Source: Utricularia gibba (lineage: Eukaryota > Streptophyta > Magnoliopsida > Lamiales > Lentibulariaceae). Taken from it: 64,000 nt of DNA. Below, piece after piece: positions 1-11,929 of the stretch (its first letter is position 1; the number at the start of each line of letters is the position of its first letter). Both the position numbers and the translations under genes were made by a program. The notes beneath the pieces were generated by a model, which did not search any database, was not told the DNA's origin, and saw nothing but the letters and a program-made list of their open reading frames with translations. The stretch covers positions 806,001 through 870,000 of the forward strand of contig NEEC01000024.1 in assembly GCA_002189035.1 (NCBI GenBank). Reading direction: 5' to 3'.

Positions 1-1730
1 ACTTGGGTTATTTGAAGTTGTGAGTTTAGGAACATGATAAATTAAATTAGGAACCTTAGCATAACACCACCTACAGATCCTTAAGGCATCTTCGTGTTAT
101 TCTGAGTTAAAACCAGTACTTGTTATTGTTAAGTGTCATTTTCTTACTATTTCTTAGGTTGTTTTTATGTCTAATTGTGATTAGAAGTGTCTAATTAGGG
201 GTCTATAATATGAGATTTAGGTTTTTATCTAGTTTAGGGTAATTATCCTAAATCTTGTATTTTATGTAATAATTTTATTAAGTTTAATTGAGTTTTTCTA
301 GAGGTGCACACGTGGCAAGAAGTGAGAGAAAGAGGGTATCAGATGGAGACAAATTGGATCTTTCCGAGCTGACATTCCCTTGATTTCCAGAAGACTGCAG
401 ACGCTTAATTACGAGCCTTGACGTGCGGAACACGGGAGTCTCTGACAGGCAACATCATTAGCATACCAGTGTCAGACGTTGCTTGCAAGTCATCCCAAGT
501 TCAGCAGAATCACAAGGACATGAAATCTCAGACCCTCATTGAAGTGGGAGTTCTGTTCAGACGAAAAAGAGTAGTTAGTTTAGTTTTCCCTTTTGTTTCT
601 CTCTCTAGAGGAATTTTCCTCTAGCTTCTCTCTAGAACCTTGTTTCGTTTTCTTTAGTTTGTATGGCCGTTCGCGGCTAGAAACTTCCGTTTCTGAGTTG
701 GAACACCACCAGATCTATGTTTCGTTAGCTTATCTTCACATTTTCTTTGAATCCGAACGGGTTTCGTATGTCTTCGCGCAACTATGTCACAGTCTTTCTG
801 TAATAATCCCCTTATTCAAGATTCATGGTTAGCTGATCACGACCTGCGGGTTTTGGAGAGGAGCAAGGTGGATAGCACCAACTCATGCCTTTTTGGCAGG
901 AGGAAGACTACATTTTGTCTGTGGCTGTACCTCAGGATCAATGGATAGGTAGTGACCTCGTATCTGGACTCATTGGGTCATTGGCAACACTCGGGCACAT
1001 GCGCGCAATTCGGGCGTGAGGGTATGCTGGCAGGACCTCTTATTCTCACGTTTGTCCAAGGAGGAGCAACATCGGGCTATTCCCGTGCCTTCTTGCAAGA
1101 GGGAGGGTAGGCAATTCCTTACTCCTATAACCGAGTACTCGAGAGGACCAGAGAAGTGTGAATATGCAACGAACATAGCTGGATAGGATCCCAAACCCAG
1201 GAACATTTACTTTATTTAAGGTTCATCGCTTACGTTTATTTTAGTTGTTTGTTCAAAACCCTCTTATTCCCACTCAAGCTTCATCACCAACGTTTCTCAC
1301 ACTTTTTACCTTCAAAACCGTTTACAAATTGTGACAGTTGTATTCGGGGTGCCTCACCTTTCACTCAAAAACTACTCCCTGTGTTCGAGACCCGTACTAT
1401 GCTTTTGTGTTTTATGAGTTTTAAAAGTATTAAAATTTGTTGTGGAAACGACACGCATCAGTTATCTTTCGCATTGAAACCTGATATTGTTTACTGATCT
1501 TGTTTACCGCACTTGTTTACCACTGTTGGTCTGAGCTTAAACTAAGACTTATTGTTATCCCGAATTATGCATTTACTAAAACACTTAGCAAGCACAAGCT
1601 CTTCGTGATCGACCCCGATATCCACTATACAAGTTTTCTAAATTCGTATTTCGTGTAGATTAGGACATATAAATTTATTTGATAACGAAATTTCTATTTT
1701 TGCAATGGCATTAGATAATTTCGTTTATCA
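1..1730 (+). mobile_element. Beta-family LTR, 3' part, split by an alpha solo LTR
   Basis: Bases 1-126 and 1466-1730 match, in order, the last part of the complete beta LTR at 15504-16902, including the stretch around 'accagtacttgtta' and the terminal TTCGTTTATCA. The left end lies outside the window. An alpha solo LTR interrupts it at 127-1460. The base after the end (1731) does not begin a tRNA-Asp-like primer site, so this may be another solo LTR, but its left TSD cannot be seen. Confidence 0.8.
127..1460 (+). mobile_element. Alpha-family solo LTR (copy A), TSD GTTAT
   Basis: The element starts TGTTAAGTGTC and ends ACACGCATCA, so it has TG...CA ends. It is flanked by GTTAT at 122-126 and 1461-1465. 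It has no primer-binding site, no internal domain and no second LTR, so it is a solo LTR. It is nested in a beta LTR, which is therefore older. The small open frames inside it show no similarity I recognise and are treated as chance. Confidence 0.92.
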
Positions 1731-2330
1731 TGGTGGTTGGTTGGTGGCTCTTCTGATCTCTACTGAAAAGCTTGGATAATATACATGACCCAACTCCTAA
1801 GGCTTGGAGGTGATGCCTAAACTAAAGGGTCAAGAGACTTGGGCAAGGATAGGCTATGGGACTCATAATGTGCCTATGTGCTTGTTTTTTTAACTTTACG
1901 CTCAAGCATTTCTCTCTTTACTTCACTCATGTTTTATCTTTCTGCAAATTGCAGTAGCATGACCACTTCATGTCTTTAACTTGTTCCAAGTGTGGAGGGG
2001 AATATCTAGAGGTCAAGTGATCAACCAAAGTAGGAGCGTGCCTTTCGAGGGTGTGGAAGCTACTTAGTGACTGTAGGTTAATAAGCTGCGTGTGGAATGT
2101 GTCCCATTTAGGCTTGCTATAGTTCTTATGTGTGCTAGGCTGGTGACATAACCATATGTATGTAAACATAGCCTAAGTTATTCTCTATGTAAATTATGAG
2201 GGTAAGGTTGCCTTAGAGTCCTATATCTGGGGTTTGACGGTCATGACTCCTGCCCCTTGGGCCCTAGGCAGAGGTCTGACAATAACCTACAATGAAAGTG
2301 TTTTACGCTCACTGCAAATCCCATCAGACC
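1731..2330. other. Unassigned repeat-like sequence
   Basis: Mixed-composition sequence directly right of a beta LTR end. It has no credible coding frame and no terminal repeats that I could pair. It could be the target of the beta insertion or element interior. Confidence 0.3.
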
Positions 2331-5300
2331 CACACCAATGAGGATATCATCAACTTAGTTTCTGTGATTTTTGTTGTCTCAAATTTCATACTCATTTGGT
2401 ACTAAAAAGTTCGGCTAATAAGTATCACTAATTAGGAATAAAATTTCACTAACTTGGCACCATGAAGAAATTAAAAAATCTTGGGGCTTGAGGGTGTATT
2501 TATGCAATAACAAGAACTTATGTCATATAACTATTGTTTTGAAGATATTTCTCTAGATGAATATCAATGTATGCATGTTTTAACATAACAAAATGTAATT
2601 GTGGTATATCATGATGTATATAGTAGTATGGGATAAAAAATAAATCCAATTGTTTCTATCATTTCTTTCTATTCATCCATCTTCTTTACATCACTCTATT
2701 TTATTGTTGCTACTTCTACCTAAGAGTAAATTATCTCCTTATTTTGTTCATTTTTTCCTCTCTACCCTTATTTCCTGTCATCGATTTGTGATTATAAGTT
2801 GGACATGATTTGTTCTATAATATTGCTTTTAATATTTAGAAAAATATTAGAAAACACAATGTATGGTCTAAATCATTAATTCAATTCATATTTATACTTA
2901 AAAATAGAAATGATGCTAAAATTACCAAAATATGAAAAATTATATTTAAATTACCTAATTCCACTACTAAAAATTAGCAATTTATAACATAAAAATATTA
3001 TAAAATGTAATCAAACCTCAAAATTTTCTTAAGAGTCATAACTTTAGTATTTGACATATGTATCAAATGAAAATGAAAAAAATTCTTTAGAATTCTATCC
3101 TTATCAACAGATCTTAACACCAATGCTATTTGCTCTCGTTTTGAAATATTGCAAGTTTCATTAACACTTATATAGCAAATTTTGAATCAACAATTTCTTC
3201 ACAAATATAACATTGAATCAAAGTAGCATAAATACTCATTTTTTTAATGAATAAGAAAAGTATATCTATAATTAACTGGGTATTTTGAAGTACTACTTTC
3301 TCAATATCAGGATTGAATTCTAGTAAAACTTGAAATAGATCAAAACAATTATCTCAATTCTTTCAAGTTGATGTCTCATCATGACCCAGAAATGCACAAC
3401 CATCAGAAGTAAATGATAATCGTTTTTTGCATTGTCATTACAACAAAAGTGTCATAATAAAAAAACCTGAAAACATAGGTGATGAAATATTAGGATTGAA
3501 CCTAAATGAGTTTCTCAAATTATGCACAAATTTATACCTATGCACTCTTAATTAAAACAACAAGAATAAGAAATCGAGTCTTCGCTTAGCTTAAAATTCA
3601 ACATTCAGAATGAAATTCATATAATTTAAATACTTTAAGAAACTCAAAACTTGCAACCTCACAATGCCAACTGTATTCTTAAATGTTTAAATTCATTATA
3701 AGAAATTAAATCAAATAAAAATCTAATGATGTTAAAGTATCACATCTTAAATCATTATTTGTGATTAAGAATGGAATGTGCAGGTTTGAGGATCAATATA
3801 ATAATAAGAAAATAACCGGAATGCTGCTGCAAGATGTCTATTCCTCTGATGTGAACTAAGTCTGTGGCAAGGTTATAGTACCCAAAGCCATTAGAATTTA
3901 AATTGTATACATTGGGAAAACGGCTTATTATTTACCAAGGATTAGTTATTTCTGAAGTTTTCGACGAGCTCATTTAAGATTTATTCAAAATATTATTTAA
4001 CATAACATATTCAAAGGAAAATTATTAGTTTTAGATTTTTTAAAAAATAAATAAAAAGGATGGATATGAATAATAAAAAATAATAGTTTTGTAACATGGT
4101 TTTACAAAAGGAAAAGCTTGTTTGCAAATGCATGTAAAACTCATGAATTGACTCGTTTACACAAGTTGTGCAGGCAATATTCTAAAATATTGATATTTGA
4201 TAATTATTATATCACCATCTTTCATTTAGTGATAATTAAGAATAAGTTGGAAAGAAAAATATTATGTAAAATAAAATCAAATATTAAATTAAATATCAAA
4301 TAGTATAGTAAAAGAGAAACATGTTTCACTATAGAACATAAAAAAACATGAAAATACGAAAAGTAAAAGATCAAAAAACATCTCTAATGATTGAGAAAAA
4401 AATTATTTGTGGAATATAGGATTTAATTCTTTTATTAAGCTTGCTTGATGAATTTAGATCAAATATTTTATGTATCTCATATTAAAATCTTTTATTTAAA
4501 TCTTATAAAATTATCTTCAAATCTTTATTTATAACTCGAATTTTAGATCAAATCTTATTTTTTGAACCTCTTCTTGAACTTAATTTCTCACACTCTCAAA
4601 CTCATTAATTGTTTGGTCTCATAGAATTAATTGAAAATGTAACCTAAAAATTCACAAAAATTCTCTGTAAAAATATTCGGTTAATGTAAAAGATGTAAAT
4701 TCAATAAAATTAATGAGAAAACCAAAAAAATTCTGAAGAATGATGAAAAAGCTTATTTTAAAGCAATGTTTGTTTTAAAATTCTCCATAGCTAAGTTGTT
4801 TGTCCCAGCAATGTTTCAAGTGCTTTGATATGAAAAAGTCATTTTGAAAAAAAATTCAAGGAAGTAAGATGTGGGGTATCCAAATAGCATGTTCATAGAC
4901 TAACCTTCTTTGCTCATGTCCACTCTTCATAAATTTCACTCATTCACTCACATAAGATATCCATAAGAGGAGGTTAAAATAAAACGGAATCATTCAATAC
5001 CTAATTACAATCGAGTCAATGTACTTGTGCAAGTACTCCATGTATGCATTTTCAACAAGCTTGTGCAATCATGAGGTATTTTTCGTGAATTGTAGCATAG
5101 CAGGAGTTTGGGATAGATTTGGAATTGGTTGGATGCTTGAAGATGAGCTAAAAGAAGTGGGCATCTCTTGGATAAATCAGAAATTTTCTCCTTTGAATCC
5201 ATGTTAAATCTCACATGTCCTTATATTCTATTGTTTTTCTAGAGCATTGAATGATATTAGGCTTTTGATGAGTGAAACAAAAAAAAGGTTAAGTTCCAGC

Positions 5301-5850
5301 ATGATTCCCTAAATGGAGAGAGGGTGAGCTATGCTGTATACTAATTAGGCAATTACTAATGTCTTAGTCCTCTTACACTAGTCTCTTTGAATTAACCAAA
5401 TAGCATGCGCAAGGCAAATTCTTAATCTTTTCATACTCAAGTCACTCATAGAAAATTAGCCTTATTCTGAAACATGAGTGAATTTGGAAAGCGAATGATC
5501 ATACTATACAAAAGCTAAACATCTTATAGAGCCAAAATATTTTTCAATAAAAAGATATCAGAATTGAAGCACCCTAATCAAATATCTAAAATAAGCCAAC
5601 ACCAAATGTTAGGTTGTGACAAGTGAGTGAAAGATAAGGACATTTGTTGTGAAGAAAACAATTAAAAAATGTTAGCTTTCCTATACACTTCAATAAGAAT
5701 GATTTTCAAACTTCAATGAAATCTAGTCTCATTCAATGATATCTAAACAATGAGCATATGTTGCACCACATGTGCATGTTCATGGTTATGAACATCACCC
5801 TACTAATAACATTCCAATGCAAAAATCATCCAAACTACAATGTGAGTTAC
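2331..5850. other. AT-rich spacer, nothing recognised
   Basis: About 3.5 kb of strongly AT-rich DNA with many stops in all frames. I see no gene, RNA gene or paired terminal repeats. The short open frames near 4118 and 5005-5214 have no recognisable motif and overlap each other on opposite strands. Confidence 0.5.
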
Positions 5851-5855
5851 ACAAG

Positions 5856-7146
5856 TGTTGTGTGTCGTTTCCAAACAAATTTTAAAGAATTTTAAACTTG
5901 TAAAACACAAAATACATAATACGGGTGTCAAACATAAGGAGTTGTTTTTCAAAGAAACGTGAAATTACACCAAATACAACTGTCACGATTTGTAAACGGG
6001 TTTGTAAAGTAAAATGTGCAAAAGACGTAAATAATGAAGCTTGATTAAGAGGATTGTAAACAAAGAACGAAATAAACTTAAGAGATAAACCTTAAATAAA
6101 AACAATGTTCCTAGGATTGGAATCCTGTCCATCTACGTTTGTTGTGTCTCCACTCTTTTATGATCTTCTCAAGTACTCGGTTATAGTAGTAAGAAATTGT
6201 CTAGCCTCTCTTATACTCTCCTACAAGAAGACACAGGAATAGACTGATGTTGTTCCCCCTTGGATGAACGTGAAGATAAGAGGTCTTTCCATCATATCCT
6301 CACGTTCAAATTGCGTGCGTGTGCTCGAGTGTTGCCAATGACCCAATGAGTTCAAATACAAGGTCACTTTCTATCCATTGATCCTGAAGTACAGTCATAG
6401 ACAAAACATTGTCTCCTTCCAACAAATAGAGTGTGAGTTGGTACTTTCCACCTTACTTCTCTTCAAAACTTGCAGGTAGTGATCAGATAACCATATATCT
6501 TTAATAAGGGGGCTGTTACAAAAAAACTGTAACATAGTTCCGCGGAGACATATAGAACCCAATCAGATTCAAAGAAGAAATAGAGATTAGCTAACGAAAC
6601 ATAAAACTGGAAGTCTCCCAACCCAAAAACAAAAGTTTATAGAGAATAAAGTTTTAGAGAGAAGCTAGAGGAAAAATTGTCTAGAGAGAGAAATTAAAAG
6701 CTAAACTAAAACTAGAATTGAATGTTGTATGTCTGAACTTAACTGAACTAAACTACTTTGTTTGAGTTTTAGTGTTCCTCTAGTCCTGCTGGACTAGAGT
6801 GACTTGCAAGAAAGCTCTGCTTTGACATTAGTATGCTAATGATTTCATCTGTCAGAAACTCCCATGTACCGTACGTCGAGGCTTATCATTAGGCGTTTAC
6901 AATCTTCCAGAAATCTATTTTGTCTCCATTTGCTACTTCCTTTCTCATATTTCCTGCCATGTGTTCACTCTTGAAAAAACTTAAATAAAGCTAGACAAAA
7001 ATATTAGATAGAATACATGATTTAGGATAATTACCCTAATCTAGATAAAACATAAATCTTATATTATAAACTCACAATTTGCTAATTTGGATTATAGTTA
7101 AACATCTAAAATAACCTAAAACATAGTAAGAAAATGACACTCAACA
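5856..7146 (-). mobile_element. Alpha-family solo LTR (copy B), TSD ACAAG
   Basis: Read on the minus strand it starts TGTTGAGTGTC and ends CGACACACAACA. The 5-bp TSD ACAAG is at 5851-5855 and 7147-7151. At 1,291 bp its length and sequence parallel copies A, C and F. It lies in AT-rich spacer with no internal element sequence beside it, so it is a solo LTR. Confidence 0.93.
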
Positions 7147-7151
7147 ACAAG

Positions 7152-8984
7152 CATGATTATTTCATGTTAATCAAAGCTTGTACAAAAAATTCAAATCTAT
7201 CCCTACAAAACCATACCTTAACAGATTTACCAGATAAAATAAGCTAATAAAAAAAATAATGTTTTACCCTGCTAAAATCTATTTTTTTGAAAACAAATTA
7301 AATGATGAAATAAACAAAATTGTTGGATGGCAACAAGTAAACCATATCTGGGTAGTGTATGAAAATGGCCAACATGGAAGTGATGAAAAGGAAAATCAAA
7401 CCTTTTGAATTTCTTACAAAGTTTGTTTCATTTTCAGTTACTAAGAGATTTCCTTTCAAAAAGTTTCATGATTGTATGAATCTCATCCAATACATATCTG
7501 AATTTCCCTACAAATATAAGATTGTTGGAACTATAAACAAAAAATTGTCACCTATCATGAATTGCATCTCGCACAAGTGCCATCATGCCCTGTTTTTGTT
7601 TCCCTTTGTATAACTACAATGTAAAGCTCGAGAGCCAATGATTGAATATATGGAATGATTATGAAAGCTTCCTTGAGTTTCTCTACTCTACAAAATATAT
7701 ATATATATTTATAAAAAAATATTCTTCAATCAAGTCCTTACCACTAGTGATGAGCTCTCCCTCTTCTTTTGTGATAGTTGTCATTTCTCCATTTTTTCTT
7801 AGAATTGAGTTAGTTTAACATTGTGGTCTCTTGAAATCGTTAGTACTACAATCAATGATATCGTCATGTTCCTTCATGGTTGAAATGAGCTCTTGACTTT
7901 GGTGATCATCAAAACCTGCATTCACAATAATTGTATCTTCTCAAGCTTAATGTGTCCCACTGCTTCCTTCTAAGTCTTTTTCCGTTAAGTTTATGATCCT
8001 TGAGACTTCCTCTTATTCTACTTTCTGATCATCTAATTCATATCCATGGCCTCTTACCTCACAAGGATCGATTGCTCATCAATGTGCCTTTCCAACACAC
8101 TCCTCCTCATCAAATCTCTCATTAACATGCTTGATTGACTAACAACTCCCTCCTTCATCTTCTGAATTTGGTTCATTACTCCCTCATTCACCCCTTCTTG
8201 TGTCCTGATGAATGGATTAAGCATTTCTCTTAGAGATGGGCATAGAGATTGTCTCCAACTCTAATTGCAGTTTTTTTTTTTTTCTCAACTTGATTGCCCG
8301 AGTTATTACATGCATCAAGCTATCAATTTTAAGTGAAATATAGAATGATTTACCTAGTTATGTGATTTGTAATCAGGCTTGCATATCCTAACAATTTTTT
8401 TTTCAGGATAAAAAACTTCTTCCTCTTTGAAAATCGTATTTCAGAAAATTCCTCTCAATGGCTGATTTGTTGAAGCACACTTTGTTCTTCATAATATTGT
8501 TGTGCAGACTGACTTTTTATCTTATTTGCTCATCAATCCTTGTGATCGAAAGATTAAAGAGTACATCTTAATCAATTCTTGGCATCTGTGTATAAACAAA
8601 TGGTGAAGAAAAAGAGTAGAAAATATGATAAAGAGACATATTTTTTTGTTTTACAAAAATGAGAATAAAAGAAAAAAATTAAAAAAAGTTCAAAATGTCA
8701 AACAATTTTTCGGCAATGATGACAAAAAATTTGATGATAATTACGTGAGTGCAAAAAACCATTAAAATGATAAAAAAAAAGATAGTTTACATAAAGAAAT
8801 GATCATTTTTAGTTTTCTAAAAATAAATAATAACAAAATAAAAAAATAGATTTAAAACAAAGAAAAACAATGGTTTCGGAATAAAGCTGTGCTAATACAG
8901 AAGTTTTCCATCGTGTGTATTTTTCAACATGAAGATTTGATTCGCTTGTGCAAATTATGAGGTATATTTTAAAATTGTGATATT
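7152..8984. other. AT-rich spacer with possible faint coding remnant
   Basis: Mostly AT-rich and full of stops, with an AT microsatellite near 7698-7709. On the minus strand, roughly 8250-8040, a stretch reads as a charged helical peptide before stops accumulate. I cannot assign it to a family. The left end of the following Athila LTR is not sharply visible and may lie in this stretch. Confidence 0.35.
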
Positions 8985-10516
8985 CGATACCTGTTATTGT
9001 ACATTCGATCATTGTTTCCTGGAGTAATGCTGCAATTGTCGGCCAACTCAGTTCTCTGGGAGTCAAAAAGAGCACAATGAAATTGCAGAGGATATGGACA
9101 AAAAACTGAAGTAAGTGCAATCAAATCCCAAGGAAAAAGAAGAAAAGGATTTGGAAAATAATGAGAATAGAGAAAATATTTCTCCATTGAAGAACACGAA
9201 AAACAATTTTGGGGAGGGAGATTTGGAAGAAAGGAGTAGCAGAAACATGAGGACTAGTGGGGTATAAATCGGCTGAGGATAATCGACTTCTAAAAAGCTG
9301 CCAAAAGAGGCTCTGATGGGACAATGCTAGTCGACAGATATCTGACAACGGTGGCCGTATGGCACAGTCTAAAAAGTGGCTGAATTATGGCAGAGCAGGT
9401 GGCCGATATCTGAAAAGCGAGATCACATAGCAGGCGCAGAAAGCAACCGACATCTGTAGAAGTCAGGACTATCGACCTCTTCTATAAATAGAAGAAATCA
9501 TAACGGAGAAAGGGTTCGACTCTAAGCCCCCCAACCTGTACCTTTCTTCACCATCTCTGTCTAGTAAAGACTTTCTCGGCGAGCTCTGATAGCTCCGTGG
9601 TTTTTCTGTCCTTCGGCGGTTTCCACGTAAAAATCTTCGCCCACCCTTATTTCTGTTTATCAAATTGAACAAATCACAGAAAAGCACATCAAGGTGCGAT
9701 ATTTCTGGCTGCACCTATAACCCGAAAATCAGCCCCATCTCTGATACCGATTTTCACCCTTAACGAGGATGAAGAAGATGAAACCATGATCCAAGCTCTC
9801 TTTTGAAGATTTCTTCTACTCTTGAAGATATTGTTCCTAGTTGAGACAAGTTCTAGTTGATGTTCTATTATGTATCTTATGTCGTCGTTTAACTTTTAGA
9901 TCCAAATGTTCCTTAGTATATGTCATGAAAACGTTTTCTTTTTCCTTATCATGAGTGGCTAAGCACTTAGAGGGGTGCCTTGGGATCAAAGGGGTGTAAT
10001 GTGCTAATCAATCATTTGACCTTAATAACCATAAATCACACCACTTCCTTATCAAACCAAGATAGATCTAGAAGGGGGAAGGAATGACATTGATCTTTGC
10101 AACCCTAATTAGAAGTAGACCGAAGATTAAGGGAAAACAAGGGTTTGGGTAGACCTAGAATTTTGCTTGTTAGACGTATGATTTGTGGTGTATGTGAAGT
10201 TATTTTAGTGATAAGCATATAAGCCCTAGAAGTCCCAAGGCACCACTCATTTAATATTAGGTACAATCGAGTTCAAAAGTTTGATACTTTCCTTTATTGT
10301 ATTTCTTCGTAAATTTGCCTTAATCCTAGTTAAGATCAAATCTATCAACGTGACACCGATTGCATGCATTGATAATCACATGAAAAACACTTGCTCTTCG
10401 TAGTCGACCCTAAACACTATGCTCATAATTGTATTATATTTGAATGTGTATTAGGTTATAAATTTATTTGATATGAAATTTACAATTTAACGATGTTGCA
10501 TATTTTTCATTTATCA
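8985..10516 (+). mobile_element. Gamma-family LTR, probable 5' LTR of an Athila-like element
   Basis: The sequence from about 9020 aligns with gamma LTRs at 19436-24038 and 38510-40263, including the 'gagtggctaagcacttag' segment and the terminal TTTATCA at 10511-10516. A tRNA-Asp-like primer site follows three bases later, as expected of a 5' LTR. The left boundary is approximate because the first about 150 bp do not match the gamma start. A 511-bp repeat is inserted at 9254-9764. Confidence 0.75.
9254..9764 (+). mobile_element. 511-bp inserted repeat of uncertain class, TSD GAGGA
   Basis: GAGGA at 9249-9253 is repeated at 9765-9769, and removing the insert restores gamma-LTR sequence. The ends form a weak inverted repeat: the left end has ATAAATCGG and the reverse complement of the right end AAAATCGG, each after a G-run. 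Inside is a TATA-like CTATAAATAG (9482-9491) with pyrimidine-rich sequence downstream, as in an LTR promoter. It could be a solo LTR of a small family or a non-autonomous TIR element. A partial second copy lies at 26841-27284. Confidence 0.6.
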
Positions 10517-10519
10517 AAT

Positions 10520-10537
10520 TGGTGCCGTTGCTGGGGA
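10520..10537 (+). other. Primer-binding site, tRNA-Asp type
   Basis: TGGTGCCGTTGCTGGGGA differs at two positions from the complement of the plant tRNA-Asp(GTC) 3' end (TGGCGCCGTTGCCGGGGA). It lies three bases after the LTR end. tRNA-Asp priming is known for Athila-type Ty3/gypsy elements, which fits the gag and pol similarity downstream. Confidence 0.8.
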
Positions 10538-10560
10538 GCAGTGTTCAATTGTTGTCTATT

Positions 10561-11913
10561 TGATGCATGTTGTTTCCACAACAAATTTTTAATATTTTTA
10601 AAACTCGTAAAATACAAAAGCATAGTACGAGTGTCGAACACAGGGAGTTGTTTTTGAGTGAAAGGTGAGGCACCCCGAATACAACTGTCACGATTTGTAA
10701 ACGGTTTTGAAAATAAAAGGTGCGAGAAACGTTGATGATGAAGCTTGATTAAGGGAATAATAAGGGTTTTGAACAGACAACTGAAATAAACGTAAGTGAT
10801 GAACCTTGATAGAGTGAATGCTCCTAGGTTTGGAATTCTGTCCAGCTATATTCGTTACGTCTTCACTCTTCTCTGGTCTTCTCGAGTACTCGGTTATAGG
10901 AGTAAGGAATTGCATACCCTCCCTTACACTCTCTTGCAAGAAGACACAGGAATAGCCCGATGTTGCTCCTCCTTGGACGAACGTGAGAATAAGAGGTCCT
11001 ACCAACGTACCCTCACGGCCGAATTGCGCGCGTGTGCCCGAGTGTTGTCAATGACCCAATGAGTCCAGATACGAGGTCACTATCTGTCCATTGATCCTGA
11101 GGTACTACCACAGACAAAACGTAGTCTTCCTCCTGCCAAAGGGGCGTGAGTTGGAGCTTCCCACCTTGCTCCTCTCCAAAACCCGCGGGTAGTTATCAGC
11201 TAACCATGAATCTTGAATAAGTAGACTGTTACAAAAAGACTGCAACATAGTCGTGCGAAGACATACGAAACCCGTTCGGATTCAAAGAAGAGATGAAGAT
11301 AGGCTAACAAAACATAGATCTGGGGGTGTCCTCTAGAGAGAACAAAGTGTCTAGCTGCGAACAGCCATACAAACTAAAGGAACGAAAACAAAGTTCTAGA
11401 GAGAAACTATAGGAAAATCCTCTAGAGAGAGAAAACAAAAGGGAAAACTAAACTAACTATTGCTTGTCCAACGTTTGAACAGAACTGAACTTCAATGTGA
11501 GTCTGAGATTTCTTGTCCCCTTAGTTCTGCTGAACTTGGGATGACTTGCAAGCAAACGTTTGCTCTGGCACTGGTATGCTAATGATGTCGCTTGCTAGAG
11601 ACTCCCGTGTTCCGCACGTCAAGGCTCATGATTAGGCATTTGCAGTCTTTCGGAAATCAAGGGAATGTCAACTCGAGAAGATTCAATTTGTCATCATCTG
11701 ATGCGCTCTTTCTTTCACTTCCTGCCATGTGTGTGCCTCTAGAAAAACTCAATTAAAACTAGCAAAATTATTAGATAAAATACAAGATTTAGGATAATTA
11801 CCCTAAACTAGATAAAAACCTAAATCTCATATTATGGACTCCTAATTAGACATTCCTAATCACAATTAAGCATAAAAGCAACCCAAGAAATAGTAAGAAA
11901 ATGACACTTAACA
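10561..11913 (-). mobile_element. Alpha-family solo LTR (copy C), TSD CTATT
   Basis: The 1,353-bp LTR has TG...CA ends on the minus strand and CTATT at 10556-10560 and 11914-11918. It is inserted between the Athila primer site and gag, so it is younger than that element. It is aligned along its length with copy B and, in reverse, with copy A. Confidence 0.93.
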
Positions 11914-11929
11914 CTATTTTTGTTGATGC

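Noticed and set aside
7359-7613. 84-codon plus-strand open frame
   Set aside because: No domain, AT-rich composition like its surroundings, no splice or promoter context.
8040-8250. Possible gag-like helical peptide on the minus strand
   Set aside because: Short, no conserved residues I can name, quickly broken by stops.
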